Counted from the stretch's first letter, positions 8,795-15,985 are shown. The stretch: DNA of 38,067 nucleotides from Desulfobacterales bacterium (GCA_027064285.1 JAMOPX010000174.1:1-38067); one strand, 5' to 3'. Made by a program: numbers and translations. The notes: generated from the letters alone by a model not told the origin.

Positions 8795-11134
8795 TTACAT
8801 ACTCCTTTCTTCCGTACTTTCACTTATTGAAGATGGTGGACGACGCCATATTGGCAAGCTAACATTAATACTCTTGTCACTTTTTCTTGCTTCAAAAGCT
8901 GTTTTAGCTTTAAACTGGTTGAATGTTTGTTCTTCCTTTTTATAATGGACTCCCTTCTTCCTATATATTATTTCAGCCACTATTCCTCTCAAATTCTCTA
9001 AGCTTCCCTCTATTCCCTTTTTTATAAGATAAAGGAATCCTCTTACAGCACTTATAGACTTTGATTTTCTCTTCCAAAACTCAATCCATCTTTGACTATC
9101 TCCATATACAAATTTAACTAAATTTTCAAATTCTACTTTATTTTTTATAATAAATTGACATCCCAAATAAACTCCTTTTCTTTTCTTTAGTGATCTAACT
9201 ATTTCTATTTCAAATTTATATCCTTTACCCAAGTTGTCTTTCATAAGAATAACAAACTTTTGCCCTTTATTAAACAAAATTTCTTCATTTGATACAACCT
9301 CAAATCCTATACCACTTAAAGAAATGTCTCTTATTTCTCCTTTTATCCTTCTCTTATCATATATTATTTCTAAATCTCCTTTTGCCCATGCCCTGCTGAA
9401 GTGTCTAAGCTGCCTTCTTTCCCAAACAATTCCTAAGCATGCTAAGATAATAAAAAAATTAAACAAACTCCAAGCAGTACATATCATAATAACATCTCTA
9501 TAGATTGGATACATATGCCATTTTACTATAGCAACAGGAAAGGTAAGCAAAGTTATGATGCAAAGAATATAAAAAGGTTTACCTAAAGGATTTAAAAAAT
9601 CCTTTTTTAAATTCATCCCTTTTGGCGTAACACGAAATGAAGGCTTTTTTGGATTTAGAATCGTAGAAATTACAGCTGGAACTAAGAATATAGATTGTGC
9701 ACTTTCATATAGTTCAGAGAAAAATGGCCATCTTACATTTCCGTAAAAGGTATTTCCAACTATAAGACCTGCAAGTACATGAGGAACAGCATAAGCTACT
9801 ACTTGTGATACAGATGCATAGTATATATGAATGCCACCAATCAGATAAGCTGCTGGAGCTAAGAGAAATATCATTCTTGAAATTCCAAAAAACCAAAAAA
9901 GGCAACAATTCAAATAACAGATTTTTTGATATAATTTTAATCCTTTTATTAATAAAGGGTTTTTGATCATAAATATTTGGATCATTCCTTGTGTCCACCT
10001 TGTCCGTTGAGTTATAAGGGAATCATATGTTTCAGGGTTTAGCCCGCATACTACAGGAATACCAACATAAGCACTATTTAAACCTTTGGCATGAAGTGCT
10101 ATAGAGGTCTCTGCATCTTCTGTGATGGTTTCTCCTTTAAGCCCACCTATTTCCTCAAGATATTTTCTTTTCAATAAAGCAGCAGACCCACAGAAAAAGC
10201 TGGAATTCCAAAAATCTAAACCTAACTGTATAGCCTGATAAAACATCTGTTGCTCTGTAGGAGCATCACTGAAAGTTCTAAGATTTTTTTCTATAGGATC
10301 AGGATTTAGAAAAAAATGAGGAGTTTGAACAAGAAAAAGCTTCTTATCTTTTAAAAACCATCCTACTGTTTTTTTTAATATATCTCTTGTAGGAACATGA
10401 TCGCAATCTAATATTAATATAAGCTCGCCATCAGTTCTTTTAAAAGCATAATTTATGTTTCCTGCTTTTGCATGCTCATTTGTTTCTCTTGTAATATAAT
10501 TTACCCCTAAGGATTCTGCCATCTTTTTAAAACGATAATATCTTTTCCATGCCTCCTTAGATGTTTTTGGGTCATTCCTTTTCTGTAAAGTAGCTCCATC
10601 ATCTAAGAGATAGATCTTTAATTTATTTTTTGGATAATCAATTGCTTTGCATCCAATAAGAGTGATTTTTACTATTTCTTCTGGCTCATTTAAGGTAGGT
10701 ATAAAAATATCTATAGTAGGAAGTTTTTCAGGATCATCAGGAAGAGGTATAGGTTTTCTTCTAATGGGCCAAATGCTTATAAAAATTCCTGTAAGATAAA
10801 GGAAAATCCCGTGTGTTTCTGCTAAATAGAGCATTATTGTTCCTATATAATCAAGAGCTCCTGTATAAATAAGGGTATCTGTTGTTCTCCATATCCAGTA
10901 TCGAAGAGTAATAAATATGGCAAGAAAAAGAAAAAAAAGCCTTCCATATTTGTTTTTTAAAAAGGAAAGCCTAACTAACAATAAAAGAAAACATAGACAA
11001 ATACTGCTGATTAAAAATTGTTGATTTAAGGTAAAGGAAATACTACAAAGATAAATAAAAAATGTCGTCAGTATTAAAACAATAAAAGAGTTTATATCTA
11101 AAAGTTTATTATACCCATATTTTCTGCTGGCCAT
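8795..11134 (-). CDS. bcsA: Cellulose synthase catalytic subunit BcsA with PilZ domain
   Basis: 779 residues. Membrane helices at about 15-125 precede a GT2 domain (140-390) with all the expected motifs: DDG (178-180), DCD (243-245), QTP (270-272), FFCGS (313-317), TED (338-340, catalytic base) and QRTRW (376-380). Four or five further helices follow (about 405-570), then a PilZ domain with RRQLR (573-577) and DISLSG (603-608), the c-di-GMP contacts. The enzyme polymerises UDP-glucose into beta-1,4-glucan and translocates it. About 100 residues beyond the PilZ domain form an extra basic tail. It is the first gene of the operon bcsA-B-Z-C. The start is uncertain: AAAGG sits only two bases before the ATG. 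Regulation by c-di-GMP follows from the PilZ motif; no diguanylate cyclase is nearby. Confidence 0.95.
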   Translation of the reverse strand: MASRKYGYNKLLDINSFIVLILTTFFIYLCSISFTLNQQFLISSICLCFLLLLVRLSFLKNKYGRLFFLFLAIFITLRYWIWRTTDTLIYTGALDYIGTIMLYLAETHGIFLYLTGIFISIWPIRRKPIPLPDDPEKLPTIDIFIPTLNEPEEIVKITLIGCKAIDYPKNKLKIYLLDDGATLQKRNDPKTSKEAWKRYYRFKKMAESLGVNYITRETNEHAKAGNINYAFKRTDGELILILDCDHVPTRDILKKTVGWFLKDKKLFLVQTPHFFLNPDPIEKNLRTFSDAPTEQQMFYQAIQLGLDFWNSSFFCGSAALLKRKYLEEIGGLKGETITEDAETSIALHAKGLNSAYVGIPVVCGLNPETYDSLITQRTRWTQGMIQIFMIKNPLLIKGLKLYQKICYLNCCLFWFFGISRMIFLLAPAAYLIGGIHIYYASVSQVVAYAVPHVLAGLIVGNTFYGNVRWPFFSELYESAQSIFLVPAVISTILNPKKPSFRVTPKGMNLKKDFLNPLGKPFYILCIITLLTFPVAIVKWHMYPIYRDVIMICTAWSLFNFFIILACLGIVWERRQLRHFSRAWAKGDLEIIYDKRRIKGEIRDISLSGIGFEVVSNEEILFNKGQKFVILMKDNLGKGYKFEIEIVRSLKKRKGVYLGCQFIIKNKVEFENLVKFVYGDSQRWIEFWKRKSKSISAVRGFLYLIKKGIEGSLENLRGIVAEIIYRKKGVHYKKEEQTFNQFKAKTAFEARKSDKSINVSLPIWRRPPSSISESTEERSM

Positions 11135-11627
11135 CCTTTAAAATCTCTAAGTTAAAAATTTATTCAAGTTGTAGAGAGAATTAGCTGATATTTTTTTTAT
11201 CGGACTTTTTAGAAAAATTTTCGGAATGAAAAAATGAGAAAGAGAGTGCTTATATTTAGCTCTCATCTGTAATCAAAAAATATCACGAAATAATGGTAAA
11301 GCAAAAAATGGACAGGAAAGATGCAACCTTAACTAATAAAAAATCCAGAATAAGCAAAGATTAAGAAAATTAGCTGATTATCATCTACAAGTATCCAAAT
11401 ATAGGTTTAAGACCCAAAATTTCTGCTGTGAAGCTGTTTTTTGCCTAATAACTGATCTTACGCAAAAGTTTTTATCTCACGAGGGAGAGATACCAGCGAA
11501 TTAAGACAGAAACTTTTTCGTAAGGTCAGTTAATAAAAAAAAGCTTAGTTGTGATTACAGATGAGCCCTTGACTTCCTGCGTTAAGATATTATTTTTTTT
11601 AAAAAAAACAAAAAGGAGGGATAAAAA
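11135..11627. other. Gene-free stretch between bcsA and hsp20
   Basis: I see no convincing ORF in these about 490 bases. They separate the divergent bcs operon and hsp20 pair and must hold both promoters, neither of which I can place firmly. They contain an 80-bp miniature inverted-repeat element and an inverted pair of 12-mers (ctcatctgtaat and its complement) at 11262-11273 and 11554-11565. A third copy of that 12-mer lies near tRNA-Lys. Confidence 0.6.
11451..11530. mobile_element. 80-bp MITE-like element, internal-deletion derivative
   Basis: The element begins actgatcttacgcaaaagtt and ends with its imperfect complement (aactttttcgtaaggtcagt), giving terminal inverted repeats of about 21 bases. 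It is flanked on both sides by TAATA (11446-11450 and 11531-11535), a direct target duplication. Its left about 45 bases match the inverted right end of the 400-bp element at 13351, and its right about 30 bases match the left end of the copy at 36867. It therefore looks like the long element with its middle deleted. No coding capacity. Confidence 0.75.
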
Positions 11628-12083
11628 ATGAGATGGAGTGCATGGCCAATTAGCCTGAGAGGGGCATTTGAAGAATTAGAGCGTATGCGTCAACAAATGG
11701 ATAGGCTTTTTGAAGACTTGTCAGAAGGAATATTAAGAGAACCTACTTTTTCTGCAGGAGTGTTTCCCTTGGTGAATGTTTCAGAAGATAAAGATAACTA
11801 CTATGTAAGAGCAGAACTTCCAGGAGTAAAACCTGAAGACTTAGACATTTCTGCTACAGTTGATAGCTTGATTATTACTGGAGAAAGGAAGATATCTGAA
11901 GAGGAAAATGTAAATTTTCATAGAAGAGAAAGAGAAGCCGGAAAATTCAGTAGAGTTATTAGTCTTCCAGGACAAATAGATCCAGATAAAGTAGAGGCAA
12001 AGTGCAAAAATGGGATCTTAACTGTGATACTACCCAAGGCTGAAACAGCTAAGACACGACAGATTGCCATAAAAACAGAATAA
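11628..12083 (+). CDS. hsp20: Hsp20 / alpha-crystallin small heat-shock protein
   Basis: 151 residues. The central alpha-crystallin domain (about 45-135) shows the family pattern AELPGVKPEDLDIS, then a beta-sandwich, and finally NGILTVILPK near the C-terminus. The N-terminus is the usual short oligomerisation arm rich in Met and Arg. Such proteins hold unfolding clients for refolding by DnaK/ClpB. A strong AAGGAGGG site sits 8 bases before the ATG. It heads a three-gene run with a second Hsp20 and a 65-codon ORF. TTGACT at 11569 could be a -35 box, but I cannot find a well-spaced -10. Confidence 0.93.
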   Translation: MRWSAWPISLRGAFEELERMRQQMDRLFEDLSEGILREPTFSAGVFPLVNVSEDKDNYYVRAELPGVKPEDLDISATVDSLIITGERKISEEENVNFHRREREAGKFSRVISLPGQIDPDKVEAKCKNGILTVILPKAETAKTRQIAIKTE

Positions 12084-12100
12084 AAAAGGAGGTATGGGCC

Positions 12101-12508
12101 ATGACAGACAAAACTAAGACCCTAAAACCAAAAGATAAAACTCAAGTAAGTACTTATGTAGAGCAGACAAAACCAGGAAAAGTGTTCATCCCTGATGTAG
12201 ACATATATGAAACTGAAAAAGAGATAGTAGTTCTTGCAGATATGCCAGGAGTTATACCAGAAAAGTTGAATATAAGTTTAAAAGATAATATACTCATTTT
12301 GGACGGAGAAGTGGAACCTCTGAAAGGAAAAGAAGAAAGAGAAATATTTAAGGAATTTGAAACAGGAAGGTATTTTAGACAATTCAGTTTATCTCAGGTA
12401 ATTGATCAATCTAAGATAGAAGCTGAATTAAAGGATGGAGTTTTGAAGTTAATACTGCCAAAGGTGGAAAAAGCTACACCTCGTAAGATAGATGTAAAGG
12501 TAGGGTAA
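12101..12508 (+). CDS. hsp20: Second Hsp20 small heat-shock protein
   Basis: 135 residues with an alpha-crystallin domain at about 28-125: VLADMPGVIPEKLNIS at the start and DGVLKLILPK at the end. It lies 17 bases downstream of the first hsp20, with its own AAAGGAGG site. The two paralogues differ clearly in sequence, so they are probably an old pair that may form mixed oligomers. The N-terminal arm is hydrophilic (TDKTKTLKPKDKTQ), unlike that of its neighbour. Same operon and presumably the same heat-responsive control, though no operator is visible. Confidence 0.92.
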   Translation: MTDKTKTLKPKDKTQVSTYVEQTKPGKVFIPDVDIYETEKEIVVLADMPGVIPEKLNISLKDNILILDGEVEPLKGKEEREIFKEFETGRYFRQFSLSQVIDQSKIEAELKDGVLKLILPKVEKATPRKIDVKVG

Positions 12509-12509
12509 T

Positions 12510-12707
12510 ATGACTACTATAATGCCAGAAGGAGAAAAAATAAGAAAGGCTGTGAAGTGGATTTCAGCAGAGCGGCAGTCGGGAAATAAGGAGCCTTTAA
12601 CAGTGCTTATAGAAAAAGCCGCTCTGCTTTTTAATTTATCTCCTAAGGAAGAAGAATACTTAAGAATATTTTATGAGCAAGAAGGGGATAGGATTATCTT
12701 GAAGTGA
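12510..12707 (+). CDS. 65-codon hypothetical protein following the hsp20 pair
   Basis: The start ATG follows the preceding stop by one base, so translation is probably coupled; an internal ATG at 12523 is an alternative. The product is a small charged helical protein (KIRKAVKWISAERQSG, then LIEKAALLFNLSPKEEEYL) without membrane segments. I do not know its function. Its position in the chaperone operon suggests a stress-related accessory role. The stop codon lies within a sequence resembling the right end of an IS200/IS605 element (12704-12736). Confidence 0.6.
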   Translation: MTTIMPEGEKIRKAVKWISAERQSGNKEPLTVLIEKAALLFNLSPKEEEYLRIFYEQEGDRIILK

Positions 12708-12736
12708 ACTACGTATGACTAAAGTCATAGGCTTGT
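12704..12736 (-). mobile_element. Possible IS200/IS605-family right-end remnant
   Basis: Read on the minus strand, this segment gives cctatgactttagtcat followed by acgtagttcac. The hairpin TATGAC-loop-GTCATA (12714-12729) and the terminal TTCAC resemble the right end that follows tnpB in IS200/IS605 elements. No transposase is adjacent, so at most it is a solo end. A fortuitous small palindrome after the gene is the alternative. Confidence 0.3.
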
Positions 12737-12795
12737 GAGGGAGTCTGACAGGTTGTTCCTATCCTCTCATATTTCGAACAAGCTTAATCAAATCT

Positions 12796-13215
12796 CTAAA
12801 TAAGTAGACAGAAAAGTACAACAACGATGACAAAAATTGTTTCTATTTGACTTCCTGTTTTAAACAGCTTCAATGCAAGCCTTTTTGATACAAAAGGAAA
12901 AATTGGGATTCCTTTTATAGTCAGTGCATCTTCAGCAAGATGAAGAAACACACCTTCAAGGAGAAATTTTATATAAAGAAGAAAAACAGAATCTTTTTTT
13001 TGGACACATATCCACCAAATAAAATATAGTACACTCCAGAACCAAATGGCATGAGAAATCCCTCTATGTTTGAGGATGCGGATATTTTCGATTTTTTCAA
13101 TCCTATCAGGAAGAATAGAACCTAATCCTACAGCTGAAAGATAAAAGGGGTTTTTTACTCCAAGGAATCTATAGACAACTGTGCACGAGACTACTATATG
13201 TGATCTCCATATCAT
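12796..13215 (-). CDS. YdjM-like integral membrane protein (putative metal-dependent hydrolase family)
   Basis: 139 residues with three or four membrane segments. Conserved polar residues fit the YdjM/DUF457 family: His6 near the N-terminus, GSILPDRIE (Asp37), HRGISHA (His50, His55) and, later, LHLAEDALTIKGIPIFPF, which matches the family's HllaDxlTpxGvpllxP. The family is annotated as membrane-bound metal-dependent hydrolase, but activity has little direct support. It is encoded alone, convergent with the hsp20 operon. Confidence 0.75.
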   Translation of the reverse strand: MIWRSHIVVSCTVVYRFLGVKNPFYLSAVGLGSILPDRIEKIENIRILKHRGISHAIWFWSVLYFIWWICVQKKDSVFLLYIKFLLEGVFLHLAEDALTIKGIPIFPFVSKRLALKLFKTGSQIETIFVIVVVLFCLLI

Positions 13216-13270
13216 AGCCGCAGCTCTTTAACACTTCAAACACAAACAGTCAAGCCAGTATGAGCCTGTT

Positions 13271-13340
13271 CAGCAATTCTCGGTGAGAAACAAATTATAC
13301 AAATACCAATTAGGCGTTCACTTTATAAATTTTTTCCATA
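13271..13340. repeat. Dispersed repeat, copy A
   Basis: Two blocks, cagcaattctcggtgagaaa (13271-13290) and ataccaattaggcgttcact continuing into tataaatttt (13303-13332), recur with few changes at 14198-14295 but in the opposite order. Both copies run into ttccataactga followed by the end sequence of the palindromic element. No coding potential is visible. Confidence 0.5.
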
Positions 13341-13350
13341 ACTTTCCATA

Positions 13351-13750
13351 ACTGATCTTATGCAAAAGTTTCTATCTTATCTATATATATAGTATAGGGG
13401 TAAGACTGGAAATAGATATAGGGGCAAAAGGGTTTTTCGGATGCGACTGTCGAAAGGGCGCTGTCTCTTCATGGCTTATCTGTGGGGGAAACCGCAGCCC
13501 GTCACTCAAGTTTCTCCAAAACAAGCATATTCCTTTACCAGACATCCAAGCCCATTCATTGATAAGCATATTTGATTAACAGCTGAGTGACGGGAATGCG
13601 GAGGGGGCAGGTATCCCCCACAGATAAGTCACAGAAGAGACCAGCCCGAGAGACTCGGAGCAGAAGAAAAACCCTTTTGCCCCTATACCGCATTCGCTGG
13701 TATCTCTCTCTCGTGAGATAAAAACTTTTGTTCCATAAGGAACTATCAGT
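13351..13750 (+). mobile_element. Palindromic MITE-like element, long copy 1
   Basis: This 400-bp element starts actgatcttatgcaaaagtt. Nested perfect inverted arms are 13417-13438 with 13666-13687 (22 bp), 13475-13489 with 13614-13628 (15 bp) and 13498-13508 with 13584-13594 (11 bp). It could therefore fold into one long interrupted hairpin. It matches 36867-37256 over nearly its whole length in the same orientation. The right terminus is altered (gttccataaggaactatcag in place of the expected gcgtaaggtcagt), and no clean target duplication remains, although ttccata occurs at 13344 and 13731. It encodes no transposase, and open frames are not preserved between copies. Confidence 0.7.
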
Positions 13751-13841
13751 CAGCCATTTGTTTGTTGATGATAAAATTATATAGAAATTTCTTAAAGGGG
13801 GATTTTAAACCAATAGTGGTATAATTTTCTTTACTTATCAT
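13746..13841 (-). pseudogene. Possible 5' remnant of a gene truncated next to the repeat
   Basis: A 31-codon ORF beginning MISKENYTTIGLKSP with a plausible AGGAGA ribosome site. It stops exactly where the right end of the palindromic element begins. It could be the start of a lost gene, perhaps a transposase, interrupted by the insertion. I do not recognise the peptide, and chance is a real alternative. Confidence 0.2.
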
Positions 13842-13913
13842 CGGTTCATCTCCTAGAATTTTTGTCCCTGTAGAGGGATAGTTTTTTAATTACAGATGAG
13901 GGTTGTTGAGCTC

Positions 13914-13942
13914 TTGACAATAAGAATTTATATTGATACTTT
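13914..13942 (+). promoter_or_regulatory. Likely promoter of tRNA-Lys
   Basis: TTGACA (13914-13919), a 17-base spacer and TACTTT (13937-13942), about 22 bases before the tRNA 5' end. This is a good sigma-70-type match for a stable RNA gene. Confidence 0.55.
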
Positions 13943-13964
13943 ATAAAATAAATGAGTTCATTAT

Positions 13965-14037
13965 GGGTGTGTAGCTCAGCTGGTAGAGCAGCGGACTCTT
14001 AATCCGTTGGTCGGGGGTTCGAATCCTCCCACGCCCA
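13965..14037 (+). tRNA. tRNA-Lys (anticodon CTT)
   Basis: 73 nt that fold into a cloverleaf. The acceptor GGGTGTG pairs with CACGCCC (one G-T), with discriminator A. The D arm is agctcagctggtagagc. The anticodon stem gcgga/tccgt carries the loop CTCTTAA with CTT at 13998-14000. The T arm is cgggggttcgaatcctcc. CCA is not encoded. It stands alone with its own promoter and terminator, between two blocks of repeats. Confidence 0.97.
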
Positions 14038-14049
14038 TTGAAAAAGTTA

Positions 14050-14101
14050 AATAAAATAAGCCACTTAGAGATAGTTTGTAAGTGGCTTATTTTATTTTTT
14101 T
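14050..14101 (+). terminator. Rho-independent terminator after tRNA-Lys
   Basis: aataaaataagccactta (14050-14067) pairs perfectly with taagtggcttattttatt (14079-14096), giving an 18-bp stem with an 11-base loop followed by a T run. It lies 13 bases after the tRNA 3' end. Confidence 0.88.
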
Positions 14102-14197
14102 ATCATGAAATTAGCCACCTATTAGTCACCTTTTTGCGAAAGACATTATAAGGAATGTCATAATAAGGCTTTTGGATCATGCTTCTGGGTTATACCA

Positions 14198-14295
14198 ATA
14201 CCAATTAGGAGTTCACTTTATAAATTTTCCATAACTGACCTTACCTTAACTTCTTGAAAAGATATATAGTTTACCAGCAATTCTCGGTCAGAAAC
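14198..14295. repeat. Dispersed repeat, copy B
   Basis: ataccaattaggagttcact continues into tataaattttccataactga and cctta (14198-14243). After a 31-base gap comes cagcaattctcggtcagaaa (14275-14294). The same two blocks occur at 13271-13340 in reversed order. The inner part ends with the beginning of the palindromic element's terminal repeat (actgacctta), a likely remnant of another copy. Confidence 0.45.
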
Positions 14296-14327
14296 TGGTC
14301 AACTTTGGTGATAGTTTACATAATTTC

Positions 14328-14355
14328 TTGACAAAATTTAGCCCCGTATTATAAA
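14328..14355 (+). promoter_or_regulatory. Likely promoter of the cytochrome-rnf operon
   Basis: TTGACA (14328-14333), a 16-base spacer and TATAAA (14350-14355), about 30 bases before the first ATG of the operon. A GAGGAGAGG ribosome site follows. No repressor-type operator is obvious. Confidence 0.6.
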
Positions 14356-14385
14356 AACCCTCAGATACGAGGAGAGGTAAAGGAT

Positions 14386-14757
14386 ATGGGGATGAAAAGA
14401 GGAAATGTAATTGCTTTAGTAATTATGGGTATTTGTATAATCATTGGAATTATAGGTTATGCGGCATTTCCTACTAAAAATCCTGAAAAGCCTATTAGGA
14501 TAATGCTCATGACTACGGCTGGAAATGTATTATTTGATCATAAGGCTCATTTTACTGACTATGGTGCTGAGTGTATGGATTGTCATCACGATATATCTGA
14601 TGATACTGAAAGGCCTGAAGCCTGTAGTAAATGCCATCTTCCCCAAGAAAGTGAAGAAGCACCCAAGAGAGCAGTAGCTTTTCATAAACAGTGCATAGGA
14701 TGTCATGAAGATCAAGGAATGGGACCTACAGACTGCTCTGGCTGTCATCTAAGATAG
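14386..14757 (+). CDS. Membrane-anchored tetrahaem cytochrome c (cytochrome c3-like), first gene of rnf operon
   Basis: 123 residues. A hydrophobic helix at 8-27 is an anchor or signal. The mature domain carries four CxxCH haem-binding motifs: C63-H67, C80-H84, C103-H107 and C117-H121. FDHKAHF (His52, His55), His68 and His100 are candidate distal ligands, as in class III cytochromes. It should sit on the outer face of the inner membrane and carry electrons. It lies 12 bases before rnfC with a good ribosome site. Multihaem cytochromes are known next to rnf in sulfate reducers and in Methanosarcina, where they link Rnf to other carriers. That role is inferred here. Confidence 0.9.
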   Translation: MGMKRGNVIALVIMGICIIIGIIGYAAFPTKNPEKPIRIMLMTTAGNVLFDHKAHFTDYGAECMDCHHDISDDTERPEACSKCHLPQESEEAPKRAVAFHKQCIGCHEDQGMGPTDCSGCHLR

Positions 14758-14769
14758 AGGGGGAAAAAT

Positions 14770-15984
14770 ATGTTCAAAAGACCTTTTTTTAAGCTGATTA
14801 AACCAAGGTTTAGATATGCTTCTTTAAAAGATGAGGTATCTGTTACTGAAATTTCTCTTCCAGACAAGGCTATCCTCTTATTAGAAAAAAGCGAAGTCAG
14901 ACCATCTGAACTACAGGGTTATATAGGTAAAAGAATTAAGACAGGCCAGATAATAAATCTTCGGGAAACAGATTTGGTTTCTCCTGTCACAGGTGTTGTT
15001 CTTAAGATTTCTCAGTATACTGGATATCTAAATGTCAGCTACTATGCCCTTCATATTCAAATAGAAGAAGATGAAATAGAAGCTCCTTCTGAGGATTATA
15101 TTCCTTATTCACTTCCTGGAATTAAAAATTTGAAGCTGCTGTTTGGTTTTAATCCTCCCATAAACCATGCTATTGTTATGGCAGTAGATACTGACCTATT
15201 AGTTACCACAAATCAGGTTTGTTTTAAAAACAGATTAGACCATATAAAAAATGGTATAAGCTTCATAACCCAAAGAGCCAAGATAGGAAATATAAGTTTT
15301 GTCCTATTTCCAGAGCTTATTAAGTATGCAGAAGAGCTTGAGTGCAAATACCATATCTTGAAATCAATATATCCTAATTCCCTGCCAAAGCTTATAGTTA
15401 AAGATATTTTAAAGAAACATATACCTGCTGGAAAAGAGCCAGAGGATATGGGTGTTGCTTTTTTGAGTTCTGAGGCGGTAGCAAATATGGGGGTTTTTTA
15501 TAGAGGAGAGTGGTCTTTTGATAAGTTCATAACTTTTATAGACAAAGATTATTCCATAACACACATCAAGGCAAGGATAGGTACTCCTATACATCATATC
15601 CTAAGTCAACTTGGTATTGAAATAGAGCAGGGGGACAGAATCATATTTGGCGGACCGATGAGAGGTAAAACTATTTATTCTCTTGATACACCTATTGATT
15701 ATGAAACAGATGCCATATTCATTCAAGATAGCTCAGAGATTATTTCTTATTCTGACACCCACTGCATAAACTGTGGAGAATGTATCAAGGTATGTCCTGT
15801 AAATGTTCCTGTAAACATGTTAGTGAGGCTCCTTGAAAATGGTCTTTTCGAAGAGGCTGCTAAACAGTATGGACTCCTTTCATGTATTGAATGTGGCCTA
15901 TGTAGTTATGTATGCATAGCACGAATCCCTGTTTTTCAGTACATTATGCTTGGAAAGTATGAGCTATCTAAGATGGGGGAATAA
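14770..15984 (+). CDS. rnfC: Divergent RnfC-like iron-sulfur subunit
   Basis: 404 residues, slightly short for RnfC. An N-terminal RnfC-type barrel/hairpin region (about 25-100, including VSPVTGVVLKI) leads to a middle domain and then two [4Fe-4S] motifs: C332-C335-C338-C342 and C372-C375-C378-C382. The SLBB-like part GTPIHHILSQLGIE...GDRIIFGGPMRG (about 271-299, abbreviated) is clear. However, the NADH/FMN-binding signatures of standard RnfC/NuoF (GxGGAxFPxxxK and NGAECEP) are not recognisable around residues 110-160. The subunit may therefore not oxidise or reduce NAD(H). Position between the cytochrome and rnfD confirms the identity. It ends one base before the rnfD start. Confidence 0.85.
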   Translation: MFKRPFFKLIKPRFRYASLKDEVSVTEISLPDKAILLLEKSEVRPSELQGYIGKRIKTGQIINLRETDLVSPVTGVVLKISQYTGYLNVSYYALHIQIEEDEIEAPSEDYIPYSLPGIKNLKLLFGFNPPINHAIVMAVDTDLLVTTNQVCFKNRLDHIKNGISFITQRAKIGNISFVLFPELIKYAEELECKYHILKSIYPNSLPKLIVKDILKKHIPAGKEPEDMGVAFLSSEAVANMGVFYRGEWSFDKFITFIDKDYSITHIKARIGTPIHHILSQLGIEIEQGDRIIFGGPMRGKTIYSLDTPIDYETDAIFIQDSSEIISYSDTHCINCGECIKVCPVNVPVNMLVRLLENGLFEEAAKQYGLLSCIECGLCSYVCIARIPVFQYIMLGKYELSKMGE

Positions 15985-15985
15985 G

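Larger units (their letters stand above)
13216..13964. other. Repeat-rich gene-free stretch upstream of tRNA-Lys
   Basis: About 750 bases without a credible intact gene. In order: part of a dispersed repeat (13271-13340), the 400-bp palindromic element (13351-about 13750), a short truncated ORF (13746-13841, minus), a third copy of the attacagatgag 12-mer (13889-13900) and the tRNA promoter (13914-13942). The nested fragments suggest a landing zone for small mobile elements. Confidence 0.6.

Noticed and set aside
13381..13569. Minus-strand ORF of 62 codons inside palindromic element copy 1, with a relative at 36874-37059
   Set aside because: The two agree only in the first part; after residues QIS the translations diverge because of single-base indels. 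There is no ribosome site, so the open frames are a by-product of the repeat.
14110..14135. tagccacc-tat-tagtcacc direct repeat after tRNA-Lys as a phage attachment site
   Set aside because: No copy of the tRNA 3' end, no integrase and no second att site are visible in the window.
13271..14300. CRISPR array
   Set aside because: Repeats are only two-fold, irregularly spaced and of unequal structure; no cas genes.
15950..15985. Upstream TTG start for rnfD
   Set aside because: It lies in the end of rnfC; the ATG at 15986 has a clear ribosome site and gives the usual N-terminus.
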